The translations under genes were made by a program, and so were the position numbers. DNA of 64,000 nt from Candidatus Mediterraneibacter quadrami (lineage in GTDB: Bacteria > Bacillota > Clostridia > Lachnospirales > Lachnospiraceae). Below the pieces are notes generated by a model, which was not told the DNA's origin, ran no database searches, and saw only the letters and a list, made by a program, of their open reading frames with translations. The DNA lies in assembly GCA_019120575.1 (NCBI GenBank), contig DWUU01000025.1, forward strand, positions 1 to 64,000, given 5' to 3'. Of the stretch, positions 27,777-37,991 are shown in pieces. Positions within the stretch are counted from its first letter, which is position 1, and every line of letters starts with the position of its first letter.

Positions 27777-29816
27777 ATGATCCGCAAATTCATTTACGGA
27801 ACCCCATTTGACACTGAAGCAGTCACAACAGAAATCCCCTGCTCTGACGGAACGCCCGCATACGGAACGGTCTGCACATCCGGCTCCCCCGACGCCGGAG
27901 ACGGATTTACGTTTACGTATACTATGGATAAAGATGACATCGTCTACGGCCTGGGCGAAGCAAGCCGCGGGATCAATAAGCGGGGCTGGTGCTATACAAG
28001 CAACTGTACCGATGATCCGAACCATACGGAAGACAAGCATTCCCTCTACGGAGCCCACAATTTCGTGATCATTTCCGGGAAAGAGACCTTCGGCCTCTTC
28101 TTCGACTATCCGGGAAAACTGACCTTTGACATCGGCTATACCCGCCAGGATACGATGCGCGTCTTCTGTGAAAATGCAGATCTGGCCCTGTATGTCATCG
28201 AAGGAGATTCCGCCTGCGACATTGTGAAGCAGTTCCGGAAGATCATCGGCCGCAGCTACATCCCGCCGAAATTCGCGTTCGGTTTCGGGCAGAGCCGCTG
28301 GGGATACAAGACGAAGGAAGATTTCCGGGCCGTGGCTGAAACGTACCGGAAGAATCACCTTCCGCTTGATATGATCTATATGGACATCGACTACATGGAG
28401 GCCTACAAGGACTTCACCCTCAACAAAGACTTTGATGACTTCGCCGATTTTGTCAGGGAGCTGAAGGACCGGCACGTCCGCCTCATCCCCATCATCGACG
28501 CCGGCGTAAAAGTAGAGGAGGGATATGACGTGTACGAGGAGGGCGTGAAGAACCGCTACTTCTGTCAGCGGGAAGACGGCTCCGACTTCGTGGCGGCTGT
28601 ATGGCCGGGCGACACCCATTTCCCGGATGTGCTCAACCCGGAGGCCCGCAGATGGTTCGGCGACAAATACCGTTTCCTTACCGACCAGGGCATTGAAGGA
28701 TTCTGGAACGATATGAACGAGCCCGCCATCTTCCATTCCGCCGAAGGACTGGCCGAGGCAAAAAAACTGGCGGCTGAATTCGCCGGATCCGGAACAGCAA
28801 ACTGGGACGGAAGTCTGAAAAGCGAAGACGGCGCTGTCAGTGTCGACCAGCTTGGCGACAAACTCCGTTCTCTCGCTAACAGCCCGGAGGATTACGCCCG
28901 GTTCTATCACAATGTAAACGGGAAACGGATCCGCCACGACAAAGTCCACAACCTGTTCGGATTCAATATGACCCGGGCGGCGGGCGAGGCCTTTGACCGG
29001 ATCGACCCGGATAAGCGGTTCCTCATGTTCTCCCGGTCGTCCTATATCGGCATGCACCGCTACGGCGGCATCTGGACCGGCGACAACATGGCCTGGTGGT
29101 CCCACATCCTGCTCTGCCTGAAGATGATGCCCTCCCTCAATATGTGCGGCTTCCTGTACACCGGCTGCGACCTGGGCGGCTTCGGGGCGGATACGACCCG
29201 CGACCTGCTGCTGCGCTTCCTCGGACTTGGCATCTTCACACCGCTCATGCGCAACCATGCGGCCCTCGGCACCCGCGAACAGGAGTGCTATCAGTTCGAA
29301 GATACGGAAGATTTCCGGCACATGCTGGGCGTGCGCTACCGCCTGCTGCCCTACCTGTACAGCGAATACATGAAGGCTGCGCTGAACGACGACCTGTACT
29401 TCAAACCGCTGGGCTTCGTTTATCCGGAGAACGCCATGGCCGTACGCGTGGAGGATCAGCTCATGCTCGGCAATGAGATCATGATCGCACCGGTTTATGA
29501 ACAGAACGCACGCGGAAGATATGTATACCTGCCGGAAGAAATGAAGTTTGTTAAATTCCTGCCGGACGGCTCCATTTCCGAAGAGATCCTGGGCAAAGGG
29601 ATTCATTATGTGGAGATCGCGCTCAATGAGGCCGCCCTCTTCATCCGCAGCGGAAAGTGCATCCCGGTAGCGGATGCCGCAGAATACGCGGACGGAATCG
29701 ACATGGACAGCATCCGCATGATCGGATATGAAGGCTCTGAATATGTGCTCTATGACGATGACGGAGTCCACAGGGATTATGATAACAAGGCAAATTACAC
29801 AACGCTGAAGATGTAG
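27777..29816 (+). CDS. Glycoside hydrolase family 31 (alpha-glucosidase-like)
   Basis: FGFGQSRWGYKTKEDFRAVAETYR, GFWNDMNEPAIF, YIGMHRYGGIWTGDNMAWWSHI; AAAGGAG RBS. Confidence 0.94.
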   Translation: MIRKFIYGTPFDTEAVTTEIPCSDGTPAYGTVCTSGSPDAGDGFTFTYTMDKDDIVYGLGEASRGINKRGWCYTSNCTDDPNHTEDKHSLYGAHNFVIISGKETFGLFFDYPGKLTFDIGYTRQDTMRVFCENADLALYVIEGDSACDIVKQFRKIIGRSYIPPKFAFGFGQSRWGYKTKEDFRAVAETYRKNHLPLDMIYMDIDYMEAYKDFTLNKDFDDFADFVRELKDRHVRLIPIIDAGVKVEEGYDVYEEGVKNRYFCQREDGSDFVAAVWPGDTHFPDVLNPEARRWFGDKYRFLTDQGIEGFWNDMNEPAIFHSAEGLAEAKKLAAEFAGSGTANWDGSLKSEDGAVSVDQLGDKLRSLANSPEDYARFYHNVNGKRIRHDKVHNLFGFNMTRAAGEAFDRIDPDKRFLMFSRSSYIGMHRYGGIWTGDNMAWWSHILLCLKMMPSLNMCGFLYTGCDLGGFGADTTRDLLLRFLGLGIFTPLMRNHAALGTREQECYQFEDTEDFRHMLGVRYRLLPYLYSEYMKAALNDDLYFKPLGFVYPENAMAVRVEDQLMLGNEIMIAPVYEQNARGRYVYLPEEMKFVKFLPDGSISEEILGKGIHYVEIALNEAALFIRSGKCIPVADAAEYADGIDMDSIRMIGYEGSEYVLYDDDGVHRDYDNKANYTTLKM

Positions 29817-29861
29817 CCGGCAAAAGCCGGCTCTTCAGCCCGCATGAAGAGAGGTGCTTAC

Positions 29862-30482
29862 ATGGATAACATCAAAAGAAGAGACCTGGAGATGCCCTAC
29901 ATCTCCGACGCCTCCGTAATGGAAGAACAGAAAGCATGCCGCCGGATCCTGCAGGAACTGAATTTTTCAGACCGCTCGGACTTTGAGAAAATCAGCCGGA
30001 TCGTAAAGAAACTGCTCGGGAAATCCGAGAACGCGTTCATCAATCCGCCCTTCTACTGCGATTACGGCTCCCACATCGAGGTGGGAAAGAACTTCTTCGC
30101 CAATTACAACTGCACCATCATAGACGTGGCGAAAGTGACGATCGGAGACAACTGCCAGATGGCCCCCAATGTGGCCATCTACACGGCCGGTCATCCGCTC
30201 CATCCCGTATCCAGAAACTCCCTGTACGAGTACGGGATCAGTGTGACCATCGGCGATAATGTCTGGATCGGCGGCAACACGGTCATCCTGCCCGGGGTGC
30301 ACATCGGCAGCAACACTGTCATCGGCGCCGGCAGCGTGGTGACGAAAGACATCCCCGACTGGGTGGTTGCAGCCGGCAACCCGTGCAGAGTGATCAAAAA
30401 GATCACGGAAGATGATAAAAAATACTATTACAAAGACCGGGAATTCGATGACGAGGCATGGAATGCCATAATAAACGGTTAA
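29862..30482 (+). CDS. Sugar O-acetyltransferase (maltose acetyltransferase type)
   Basis: Left-handed beta-helix repeats; NPPFYCDYGSHIEVGKNFFANYNC, IGDNVWIGGNTVILPGVHIGSNTVIGAGSVVTKDIP. Confidence 0.93.
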   Translation: MDNIKRRDLEMPYISDASVMEEQKACRRILQELNFSDRSDFEKISRIVKKLLGKSENAFINPPFYCDYGSHIEVGKNFFANYNCTIIDVAKVTIGDNCQMAPNVAIYTAGHPLHPVSRNSLYEYGISVTIGDNVWIGGNTVILPGVHIGSNTVIGAGSVVTKDIPDWVVAAGNPCRVIKKITEDDKKYYYKDREFDDEAWNAIING

Positions 30483-30489
30483 AAAATGT

Positions 30490-31434
30490 TTAAACCATTC
30501 CCATACATTTCAATATATACAGCCACCCGGTCATGGTAAACGCGCTGAACAGTGTCGTCAGCATGACCACGCTGGATGTGAGCACGCCCTCATGCCCCAT
30601 GTTCCGGGCCATGACATAGCAGCTCACGGTGGTGGCGGAGCTTAACATGACGAGGATCGCCACAAGTTCTTCCCTACGGAAGCCGAGACCCACGGCCAGG
30701 GGCAGGAACAGGGCGGCAAAGAGCAGCAGCTTCATAGCCGAAGCCGTCACAGCCGGCTTTGCCTTTCCGAATGCTTTCTTAAGGTCAAAGCTTGCGCCCA
30801 TGGCCATCAGGCCAAGAGGCGTTGCCGTGGCGCCCACATCGGAGACGGTTTTCTCCAGGATGCCGGGCAGTGGGATCCGAAGCGCCGACCAGAGAAGGCC
30901 GACGACGATGCCGATGATGATCGGGTTGGTGACGATGCCTTTCAGCGTCTTCGCCCAGACTTCTTTATCCAGCTTCTTCCGCTCCAGCTGGAAAAAGGAG
31001 AGCACGACCACCGCCATGATGTTGTAAAGCGGCACGCTGCCGATGATCATGAGCGGCGCCATGCCCGCATCTCCGTATATATTCTGAATGAAGGCGATTC
31101 CGAGGAGCGCCGCGCTGCTCCGGTAGGACGCCTGGATGAATTCGCCCCGGATGCTCTTATCTTTCCACAAAAAAGAAACTGCCGCGGCGAGCGCGATACA
31201 GATGAGCGTCGCCGCGAAGCAGAACAGTACAAACTTCAGATTCCAGACCTCTGCGAAATTAACCGTCGAGAGATCCTCGAAGAGGAGGACCGGCAGAGGC
31301 ACGAGGAATACGAATTTATTCATTTTCGACGCAAATACGTCGTCGATCAGTCCCAGTTTCTTAAGTATGAACCCCAGCACCATAAGTAAGAAGATCGGCA
31401 CAGTTGCATTCAGGCTGAAGATCAGATTTTCCAT
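30490..31434 (-). CDS. AEC family transporter (auxin efflux carrier type)
   Basis: VPIFLLMVLGFILKKLGLI, RGEFIQASYRSSAALLGIAF. Confidence 0.9.
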   Translation of the reverse strand: MENLIFSLNATVPIFLLMVLGFILKKLGLIDDVFASKMNKFVFLVPLPVLLFEDLSTVNFAEVWNLKFVLFCFAATLICIALAAAVSFLWKDKSIRGEFIQASYRSSAALLGIAFIQNIYGDAGMAPLMIIGSVPLYNIMAVVVLSFFQLERKKLDKEVWAKTLKGIVTNPIIIGIVVGLLWSALRIPLPGILEKTVSDVGATATPLGLMAMGASFDLKKAFGKAKPAVTASAMKLLLFAALFLPLAVGLGFRREELVAILVMLSSATTVSCYVMARNMGHEGVLTSSVVMLTTLFSAFTMTGWLYILKCMGMV

Positions 31435-31440
31435 TTTCCG

Positions 31441-32862
31441 TTATTCTCCCACAATACATACGCGGATCAGGTTGGTCCGTCCGGGGATGCCAAGCGGGAT
31501 GCCGCCGGCGAATACGATCTCGTCCCCGTCGTCTACCAGTCCGTGACTTTTCGCCGCCTCGATGGCGCGCAGGCAGAGGATCTCGGAACTGTACTCTTCC
31601 TTGACAGACAGGGGGTAGATGCCCCATGACATGTTGAGCTGTCTGCACACCTTCTTGGAACTGGAGCAGCCGCCGATCATACAGCCCGGGCGGTACTTGG
31701 AGATCATCCTTGCCGTACAGCCGGTCTTGCTGGCCGCCAGGATTGCCCTCGCCTTCAGATCAATGGCCGTCATACAGGTGGCGTGAGAAATGGCGTTGGT
31801 CACATCCGGATCTTCCGCGCGCTCCGATTTCCGGAATATTGCATTATAGTCGATATCATGTTCCATGCTGACCGCGATCTTCACCATCATCTTCAGCGCT
31901 TCCACCGGATATTTGCCGGCAGCCGTCTCGCCGGAGAGCATGATCGCACTCGTCCCCTGATGGATGGCATTTGCAACGTCGGTCGCCTCCGCACGGGTCG
32001 GCCTCGGATGCACCATCATGGAATCCAGCATCTGGGTGGCCGTGATCACGACCTTGCCCGCCTGGTAAACCTTCTGGATGATCCGCTGCTGGATGATCGG
32101 AACCTGCTCCAGCGGGATCTCCACGCCCATGTCGCCTCTGGCAACCATGATGCCGTCCGCTTCCTCGATGATCTCGTCGATATTGTCCACGCCCTGCTGG
32201 TTCTCGATCTTTGCAATGATATTGATCAGCTTCCCGCCGTTATCGTCGAGCAGCTTTCTCATCTCCCGCACATCATCCGCCGTTCTTGTAAAGGAAGCCG
32301 CCACAAAGTCAAAATCCTGTTCGATCCCGAACAGAAGGTCATCCCGGTCCTTGGCGCTGATAAACGGCATCTTCAGCTCTACGCCGGGCACATTCACGCC
32401 TTTCCGGTTGGAGATATCTCCGCCGTTGTTGACCCGGCAGACGATGTCTTTCCCTTCGATCTTCTCCACGATCATGCCCACCAGACCGTCATCGATCAGG
32501 ATCGAATCCCCGATCTTCACATCCCGGTACAGATCCTTGTAGGTAACCGTTACATAATCCTGGGTCCCTTCCACCTCGTCATTTTTGAGTGTGAATTCCT
32601 GATCTTCCACAAGGGTGATCTTCCCGTCCTTAAAGCAGCCGATGCGGATCTCCGGTCCCTTGGTGTCAAGGAGTGCCGCGATCGGACGGTCAAACTGCTC
32701 GCGCAGCGTCTTCAGACGGTCCAGACGTGCTTTTTGTTCCTCATGGGTCCCATGTGAAAAGTTAAAACGTGCCACATCCATCCCTTCGCGGATGAGCGCT
32801 TCCAATACTCCTTCTTTATCTGTCGAAGGTCCAAGCGTACAGATGATCTTTGTTTTTCTCAT
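31441..32862 (-). CDS. pyk: Pyruvate kinase
   Basis: MRKTKIICTLGPSTD, DTKGPEIRIG, DGIMVARGDMGVEIPLEQVP, ATQMLDSM. Confidence 0.97.
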   Translation of the reverse strand: MRKTKIICTLGPSTDKEGVLEALIREGMDVARFNFSHGTHEEQKARLDRLKTLREQFDRPIAALLDTKGPEIRIGCFKDGKITLVEDQEFTLKNDEVEGTQDYVTVTYKDLYRDVKIGDSILIDDGLVGMIVEKIEGKDIVCRVNNGGDISNRKGVNVPGVELKMPFISAKDRDDLLFGIEQDFDFVAASFTRTADDVREMRKLLDDNGGKLINIIAKIENQQGVDNIDEIIEEADGIMVARGDMGVEIPLEQVPIIQQRIIQKVYQAGKVVITATQMLDSMMVHPRPTRAEATDVANAIHQGTSAIMLSGETAAGKYPVEALKMMVKIAVSMEHDIDYNAIFRKSERAEDPDVTNAISHATCMTAIDLKARAILAASKTGCTARMISKYRPGCMIGGCSSSKKVCRQLNMSWGIYPLSVKEEYSSEILCLRAIEAAKSHGLVDDGDEIVFAGGIPLGIPGRTNLIRVCIVGE

Positions 32863-32998
32863 TGCATTTCCTTTCCGGATAAATCCGCTCCGCAAAACTG
32901 CGCAGCCGCGGGATTATCCCCATTAATGTATTTATTATAACATTACTGCTCCGCCAATATCCAGAGAGAAATGCAAAGAATTACATGATTTTAACACA

Positions 32999-33325
32999 TC
33001 AGAATACCAGCTGGACGAGCAGCATATAGCACACGGTCCCGCCGGCAATGGACAGGAGCATCTGCCGTTTCCACACGTGCAGCGCAATGACCAGGAGAAT
33101 GGAGATCAGTTCCGGGATGCCGTGGCTTCCCGTCATCAGGCTGACGTCTTTCAGGCTGTATACGACCAGCAGGCCGAATACGGCGCAGGGCAGCACCCTT
33201 CCCAGATACCGGATATATTCCGGCGTGGGCCGCCCCGCCGGGAAAATGAGGAAGGGGAGGAAACGCGTGACCGCCGTCCCGAGGACGACCATCGCTATGG
33301 TCAGGATCTGCTGTGTCAGTGTCAT
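32999..33325 (-). CDS. azlD: Branched-chain amino acid exporter subunit AzlD
   Basis: [59 protein letters not shown]. Confidence 0.9.
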   Translation of the reverse strand: MTLTQQILTIAMVVLGTAVTRFLPFLIFPAGRPTPEYIRYLGRVLPCAVFGLLVVYSLKDVSLMTGSHGIPELISILLVIALHVWKRQMLLSIAGGTVCYMLLVQLVF

Positions 33326-34041
33326 CCCACTTCGCCTCCTTCCTCCATCTTCGGCCGCATCACCGTCAGCACCGCCAGGATCGCCAGCATGGCCGGGATA
33401 ATAAAGTTGTCCGCTCCGAACGCGGCCAGGCAGACCGCGGACAGGATAAGCCCCAGGATCCCGCTCCGGTGGTCTTTTTCTTTGAGCCACTGCTCCAGGA
33501 AAATGACAACGAACATAGCCGTCATCACAAACTCCAGCCCTTCTGTATTGAAATGGATCAGCGAACCGAAGATGCCGCCCAGCGTCGCACCGGAAAACCA
33601 GTAAAAATGGTTCAGAAGCGTAACGGAGAACATGAACCACCCCCGGTCCACATCTTCCGGAATGTCCGCCGTATAATTGATGGAAAAGCTTTCATCGCAC
33701 ATCCCGAAGATGAGATAGAACTTCTTCCACCCCAGCCCTCTGAAGCGGTCCAGCATGGAGATGCCGTAGAAAAGGTGGCGGGCATTGATCATCAGCGTCA
33801 TGGCGAAGGCCTGAAGCGGATTAAACGCCCCAAGCAGCATATGTACGGTCACAAACTCGATGGAGCCGGCGAAGATCGTCAGACTCATGAGCATGGGATA
33901 CCAGAAGCTGAATCCCGAGACATTCATATAAATCCCGTATGTCATCCCCAGGAACCAGAATCCCGCGAAGATCGGGAGCGTATAGGGAAATGCGGCGGCA
34001 AATGCTTTTTTTATCGTTTTCAGTTCAGTATGCATGTGCAA
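33322..34041 (-). CDS. azlC: Branched-chain amino acid exporter AzlC
   Basis: [42 protein letters not shown] overlap with azlD. Confidence 0.92.
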   Translation of the reverse strand: MHMHTELKTIKKAFAAAFPYTLPIFAGFWFLGMTYGIYMNVSGFSFWYPMLMSLTIFAGSIEFVTVHMLLGAFNPLQAFAMTLMINARHLFYGISMLDRFRGLGWKKFYLIFGMCDESFSINYTADIPEDVDRGWFMFSVTLLNHFYWFSGATLGGIFGSLIHFNTEGLEFVMTAMFVVIFLEQWLKEKDHRSGILGLILSAVCLAAFGADNFIIPAMLAILAVLTVMRPKMEEGGEVG

Positions 34042-34064
34042 CCTCCGGTTTCATTACTTTTTTC

Positions 34065-34092
34065 TTGACTTTTCGGTCCGTCCCACTATACT
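34065..34092 (+). promoter_or_regulatory. Candidate promoter of threonine/serine exporter gene
   Basis: TTGACT - 16 nt - TATACT. Confidence 0.6.
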
Positions 34093-34159
34093 CTAATGGT
34101 GGAAAACAAAAACAATATAAACAAAGATTTTCAGGAAAGGAATCAGGCAGGCAGATATT

Positions 34160-35488
34160 ATGGTAAAAGACAGTATTATTCCCAATCATATGGACGTCTA
34201 CTGGCACGATTACACCGGACATGTAAAAGACCGGCCCATCACCGGGACAAGCGTCCCGGTCAAGGCCGCCCTGATCGGAAGGGTCGGGCTCATGCTCCTG
34301 TCCTGCGGGACCGGCGCATGGCGCGTCCGCAACTCCATGAACGCGCTGGCCGAACAGCTCGGCGTCACCTGTATCGCCAACATCGGGCTGCTGACCATCG
34401 TTTATACCTGTTTCGACGGCCAGAAGACATTCACGAACTCCCTGTGTCTGATCAGCACAGGCGTCAATACGTCCAAGCTGGATCGTCTGGAGCGTTTCGT
34501 AAAAAAATTCCCGGATGAGGGCGTGCATAAGACCGCTGAAGAGCTCCAGTCCGAACTGGATGAGATCGAGAAGATCCGCGGCCGCTACACCCCCGCCAGG
34601 CTGGGGCTGGCGGCAGGTTTTGCCTGCGCGGCTTTCACCTTTCTCCTGGGCGGCGGCCCCGTCGAGATGCTCTGCGCATTCATCGGCGCCGGCATCGGGA
34701 ACTTCCTGCGCAGCCGACTGATCGGCCGGCATCTGACCATGTATCTGTGCATCGTCTCTTCCGTGGCCCTTGCCTGTCTGTGCTATATCGGTTCGCTCCG
34801 GCTGCTGGAGCATGTATTCTCCATCTCGGGCGGACATGAAGCCGGTTACGTCTGCTCCATGCTGTTTATCATCCCGGGTTTCCCGTTCATTACAAGCGGG
34901 ATTGACCTGGCGAAGCAGGACATGCGCTCCGGTCTGGAACGTCTGGCCTATGCCGTGATCATTGTCATGATCGCCACGATTACCGCATGGGGCATGTCCA
35001 TGGCGCTTGACATCAAGCCCGGCGCTTTCACGGAACTGGGCCTGTCGCCGGCGCTGCTCCTTGTGCTGCGCCTCGCCGCCAGCTTCGTGGGCGTGTTCGG
35101 ATTCTCGATCATGTTCAACAGCCCGGTGAAGATGGCCGCCTCCGCGGCCGTGATCGGTTCCATCGCCAACACACTGCGGCTGGAACTGGTGGATTTCACC
35201 GGTCTTCCGGCTGCGGCGGCCGCTTTTGTCGGCGCACTGACTGCCGGGCTCCTGGCCTCCCTGCTGATGAAACGGCTGGGCTACCCCAGGATCTCCGTCA
35301 CGGTCCCGTCCATCGTCATCATGGTGCCCGGCCTCTATCTCTACCGGGCCGTCTACAATATCGGCGAAATGTCACTTACACTTTCAGCCCCCTGGCTGGT
35401 ATCCGCGCTGCTCATTATCATCGCGCTGCCCCTGGGCCTGATATTTGCCAGAATTATAACAGACCGTTCCTTCCGGCACTGCACGTAG
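34160..35488 (+). CDS. Threonine/serine exporter family protein (ThrE + ThrE_2 fused)
   Basis: GTGAWRVRNSMNALAEQLGV, IIPGFPFITSGIDLAKQDMRSGLERL, VPSIVIMVPGLYLYRAVYN. Confidence 0.9.
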   Translation: MVKDSIIPNHMDVYWHDYTGHVKDRPITGTSVPVKAALIGRVGLMLLSCGTGAWRVRNSMNALAEQLGVTCIANIGLLTIVYTCFDGQKTFTNSLCLISTGVNTSKLDRLERFVKKFPDEGVHKTAEELQSELDEIEKIRGRYTPARLGLAAGFACAAFTFLLGGGPVEMLCAFIGAGIGNFLRSRLIGRHLTMYLCIVSSVALACLCYIGSLRLLEHVFSISGGHEAGYVCSMLFIIPGFPFITSGIDLAKQDMRSGLERLAYAVIIVMIATITAWGMSMALDIKPGAFTELGLSPALLLVLRLAASFVGVFGFSIMFNSPVKMAASAAVIGSIANTLRLELVDFTGLPAAAAAFVGALTAGLLASLLMKRLGYPRISVTVPSIVIMVPGLYLYRAVYNIGEMSLTLSAPWLVSALLIIIALPLGLIFARIITDRSFRHCT

Positions 35489-35533
35489 CATCAGTGTACA
35501 GGGGAGCAATTGCCCCCCTGTACACTGATGCTA
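35486..35533. repeat. Palindromic element, copy 1
   Basis: TAGCATCAGTGTACAGGGG-10 nt-CCCCTGTACACTGATGCTA, 19-bp perfect arms. Confidence 0.85.
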
Positions 35534-35559
35534 AGAACGGTCCGATATATCAGATCATT

Positions 35560-35592
35560 ATATCCGCGGCGGTCAGCCGCGGATATTTTTTT
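35560..35592 (+). terminator. Terminator downstream of threonine/serine exporter gene
   Basis: ATATCCGCGG/CCGCGGATAT followed by TTTTTTC. Confidence 0.8.
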
Positions 35593-37186
35593 CATATTCC
35601 TTTCTCTGGTCTTTTCTGCGGATCATCTTTCTCGGCCAGAACCGTCTCATGAACCAGATCCCCGCGATCAGGATCACTGCTGCGGCTGCAAGGATCACCC
35701 CCCAGTCAGACGCTGTGAGGGACGTCAGATCAAAGCATCTTACATTGACCCACATCTGGTTGATCTTCTGGTTGTTTTCCTGGTCAAAATACTGCATGAC
35801 CACAGCCCGGTCCAGCACTTCCTGCGGCGGGTACTGTGCGTAGAGCTGCCGGTCCGACTGATCAGCTTCCGCCGTTATGATATAGTCGGGATCTGCCGCA
35901 TCCCCGGTGAAGAATGCGCCGGTCGGATACTCAATCGTCTCTCCCGCATCATCCTCCGCCCCGTAGCACCAGTCTGCATAGGCGAAGATGATGTCGCTGT
36001 CGCCGCCTGCGATCACGGACGTGTAGCCGATGTAGTACATGTTGCGCACCACATTGTCCGGCCTTGAGACAAAGTTCATAAACGCCTCGGCCGCCTGCTG
36101 CTTCGCGGCATTTCCCGCGATCCCGTCTTTGAGCATGACCCATCCGTCGAACCAGACGTTGGTGCTCTCCTCCGGCACGGCGTAAGCCAGATAATAGTCA
36201 TCGATCTCCGCCTGGTCGAGGGTATAGACCGCATCACCCGACCACTGATAGTTGGCCAGCACTTTTCCGGTCACCATATCTGCCTTTCCGCTGTCCGACT
36301 CAAAGGAGTAGGCATTGGCTTTCATCTCTTTCAGGATATCCTCCGCCTTTTCCACGGTCTCATCGTCGGTCCGGTTCATCAGCTCCGCGATCCGCTCCAG
36401 ACGATCCTCTGACCGGATAAAATCCGGATCCATCAGTTCATCCTCAAAGAGAATCCCGAGCGCGGCAAAATAACTGTCACGGACATTGTCCTTGATCGTC
36501 ACCTGGCCCCGGTACTGCGGATCGGCCAGCAGCGCCCAGCGGGACGCTTCCTCTTCTGTGATCTCGTCCGGGTTGTAGACGATACCGGTGGTCCCCCACA
36601 TATAGCCTGCGGCATAAGTGCTCCAGGACTGCCCGTTTATCGTATTGGTGTCAAAGATGTTCCGGATATAATCCGACACGCCGCGGACATAATAGTTTTC
36701 CTCGATATCCTCATTGTAAAACTGCTCTGACAGAGGCTGCAGCCGGTCCTCGGCGATCAGTTTCATAAACATGTATTCAGACGGGCAGACCAGATCGAAC
36801 TCATTCCCGAGGGTCATCTGGTTATAGAGATCTTCATTCGTTCCGAAGGTGGAATATTCGACCTCCACTTCCACGCCGTATGTATCAAGATACCACTGTT
36901 CAAAATCCTCGACCATGGAATTCTCACCGAGGATGGATGTGCCCTCCCGGTCATCGAGTTCAATGATCTCCTCTTCATCCCAGCCGCCTTCATCGATATA
37001 TTCTTCCCAGTTTGCGATCCGGAGGACCACTTTTTCATCCGGGGCGGATGCCCCGTCCCCGCCGGAAGCCGCCCGGGCCTCCCCGCCAGAGCCGGGATTC
37101 ACAAGCGCGGTCAGGAGCGCCGCGCCGCACAGGCACGCGAAGAGGCGGACGGATGGTTTCTTTCGGTTTCTATTTTCTGCCGCCAT
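35573..37186 (-). CDS. potD: Spermidine/putrescine-type ABC transporter substrate-binding protein
   Basis: LRIANWEEYID..., FDLVCPSEYMFMKLI, WGTTGIVYN; signal peptide and C-terminal TM helix. Confidence 0.9.
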   Translation of the reverse strand: MAAENRNRKKPSVRLFACLCGAALLTALVNPGSGGEARAASGGDGASAPDEKVVLRIANWEEYIDEGGWDEEEIIELDDREGTSILGENSMVEDFEQWYLDTYGVEVEVEYSTFGTNEDLYNQMTLGNEFDLVCPSEYMFMKLIAEDRLQPLSEQFYNEDIEENYYVRGVSDYIRNIFDTNTINGQSWSTYAAGYMWGTTGIVYNPDEITEEEASRWALLADPQYRGQVTIKDNVRDSYFAALGILFEDELMDPDFIRSEDRLERIAELMNRTDDETVEKAEDILKEMKANAYSFESDSGKADMVTGKVLANYQWSGDAVYTLDQAEIDDYYLAYAVPEESTNVWFDGWVMLKDGIAGNAAKQQAAEAFMNFVSRPDNVVRNMYYIGYTSVIAGGDSDIIFAYADWCYGAEDDAGETIEYPTGAFFTGDAADPDYIITAEADQSDRQLYAQYPPQEVLDRAVVMQYFDQENNQKINQMWVNVRCFDLTSLTASDWGVILAAAAVILIAGIWFMRRFWPRKMIRRKDQRKEYEKNIRG

Positions 37187-37991
37187 GGGCGCTCACCTCC
37201 TGTTTCTTCCCTGAGCCGGCGGATGCGGCGTTCATGATCACCACCGCAAGGATCACGATCACGAAGATCACGGTGGAAAGCGCCCACAGCGCCGTCTTGA
37301 TCTCCGTCTGGGACCCTCTTGTGGCGTTCACCACATAAGTACTGATCGTGTCAAATGTAGCCGGCTTCGTGTATGTTGAAATAAAGTAGTCGTCCAGCGA
37401 CAGCGTAATGGACAGCATGAACCCGGATACGATCCCCGGGATGATCTGCGGGATCACGACTTTCCGGAGCGCCTGGAAGGGGGTGGCCCCCAGGTCCAGC
37501 GCCGCTTCATAGAGCCCGTTGTCCATCTGCTTCAGTTTCGGCATTACCGCCAGGTACACGAATGGCGTGCACAGCACGGAATGGCCGATCACCAGCGGCA
37601 CAAATGTATCCTTATTAATGCCGAACACGATGATCAGCATGATGCAGATGGAAAATGCAGTCACAACATCAGCATTGACCACCGGAATCCGGTTGGCCGT
37701 CTCCAGAGCCGCCCGCGTGGACGGTCTGGAGTAAAATGCGCCCACTGCGCCCAGCGTTCCGAGCACGGAAGCGATCAACGCCGCGCCCACCGCCAGCGCC
37801 AGCGTGCCGACGATCATGTCCCGCAGTTCTTCCATCGTAAAAAGGGTCACATAATTCTGCAGGGAGAATCCCCGCACCGCGCCGATGGCCGTGGACTCCG
37901 TAAAACTGTAAAATGCAAGAATCAGCACCGGTACGTACATAAAAAGCGCCACAAGGACAAGCCATGTATGGGAAAGGATCTTCTTCATCAT
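37170..37991 (-). CDS. potC: Spermidine/putrescine-type ABC transporter permease PotC
   Basis: MYVPVLILAFYSFTES, EAALDLGATPFQALRKVVIPQIIPGIVSG. Confidence 0.92.
   Translation of the reverse strand: MMKKILSHTWLVLVALFMYVPVLILAFYSFTESTAIGAVRGFSLQNYVTLFTMEELRDMIVGTLALAVGAALIASVLGTLGAVGAFYSRPSTRAALETANRIPVVNADVVTAFSICIMLIIVFGINKDTFVPLVIGHSVLCTPFVYLAVMPKLKQMDNGLYEAALDLGATPFQALRKVVIPQIIPGIVSGFMLSITLSLDDYFISTYTKPATFDTISTYVVNATRGSQTEIKTALWALSTVIFVIVILAVVIMNAASAGSGKKQEVSAHGGRK

Noticed and set aside
27747-29771. 674-aa minus-strand ORF
   Set aside because: Exactly antisense to the GH31 gene, which has clear catalytic motifs; composition is that of a shadow ORF.
31783-32757. 324-aa plus-strand ORF
   Set aside because: Antisense to pyk; His/Arg-rich shadow translation.
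34025-34837. 270-aa minus-strand ORF
   Set aside because: Overlaps the exporter gene and the promoter region; no motif.
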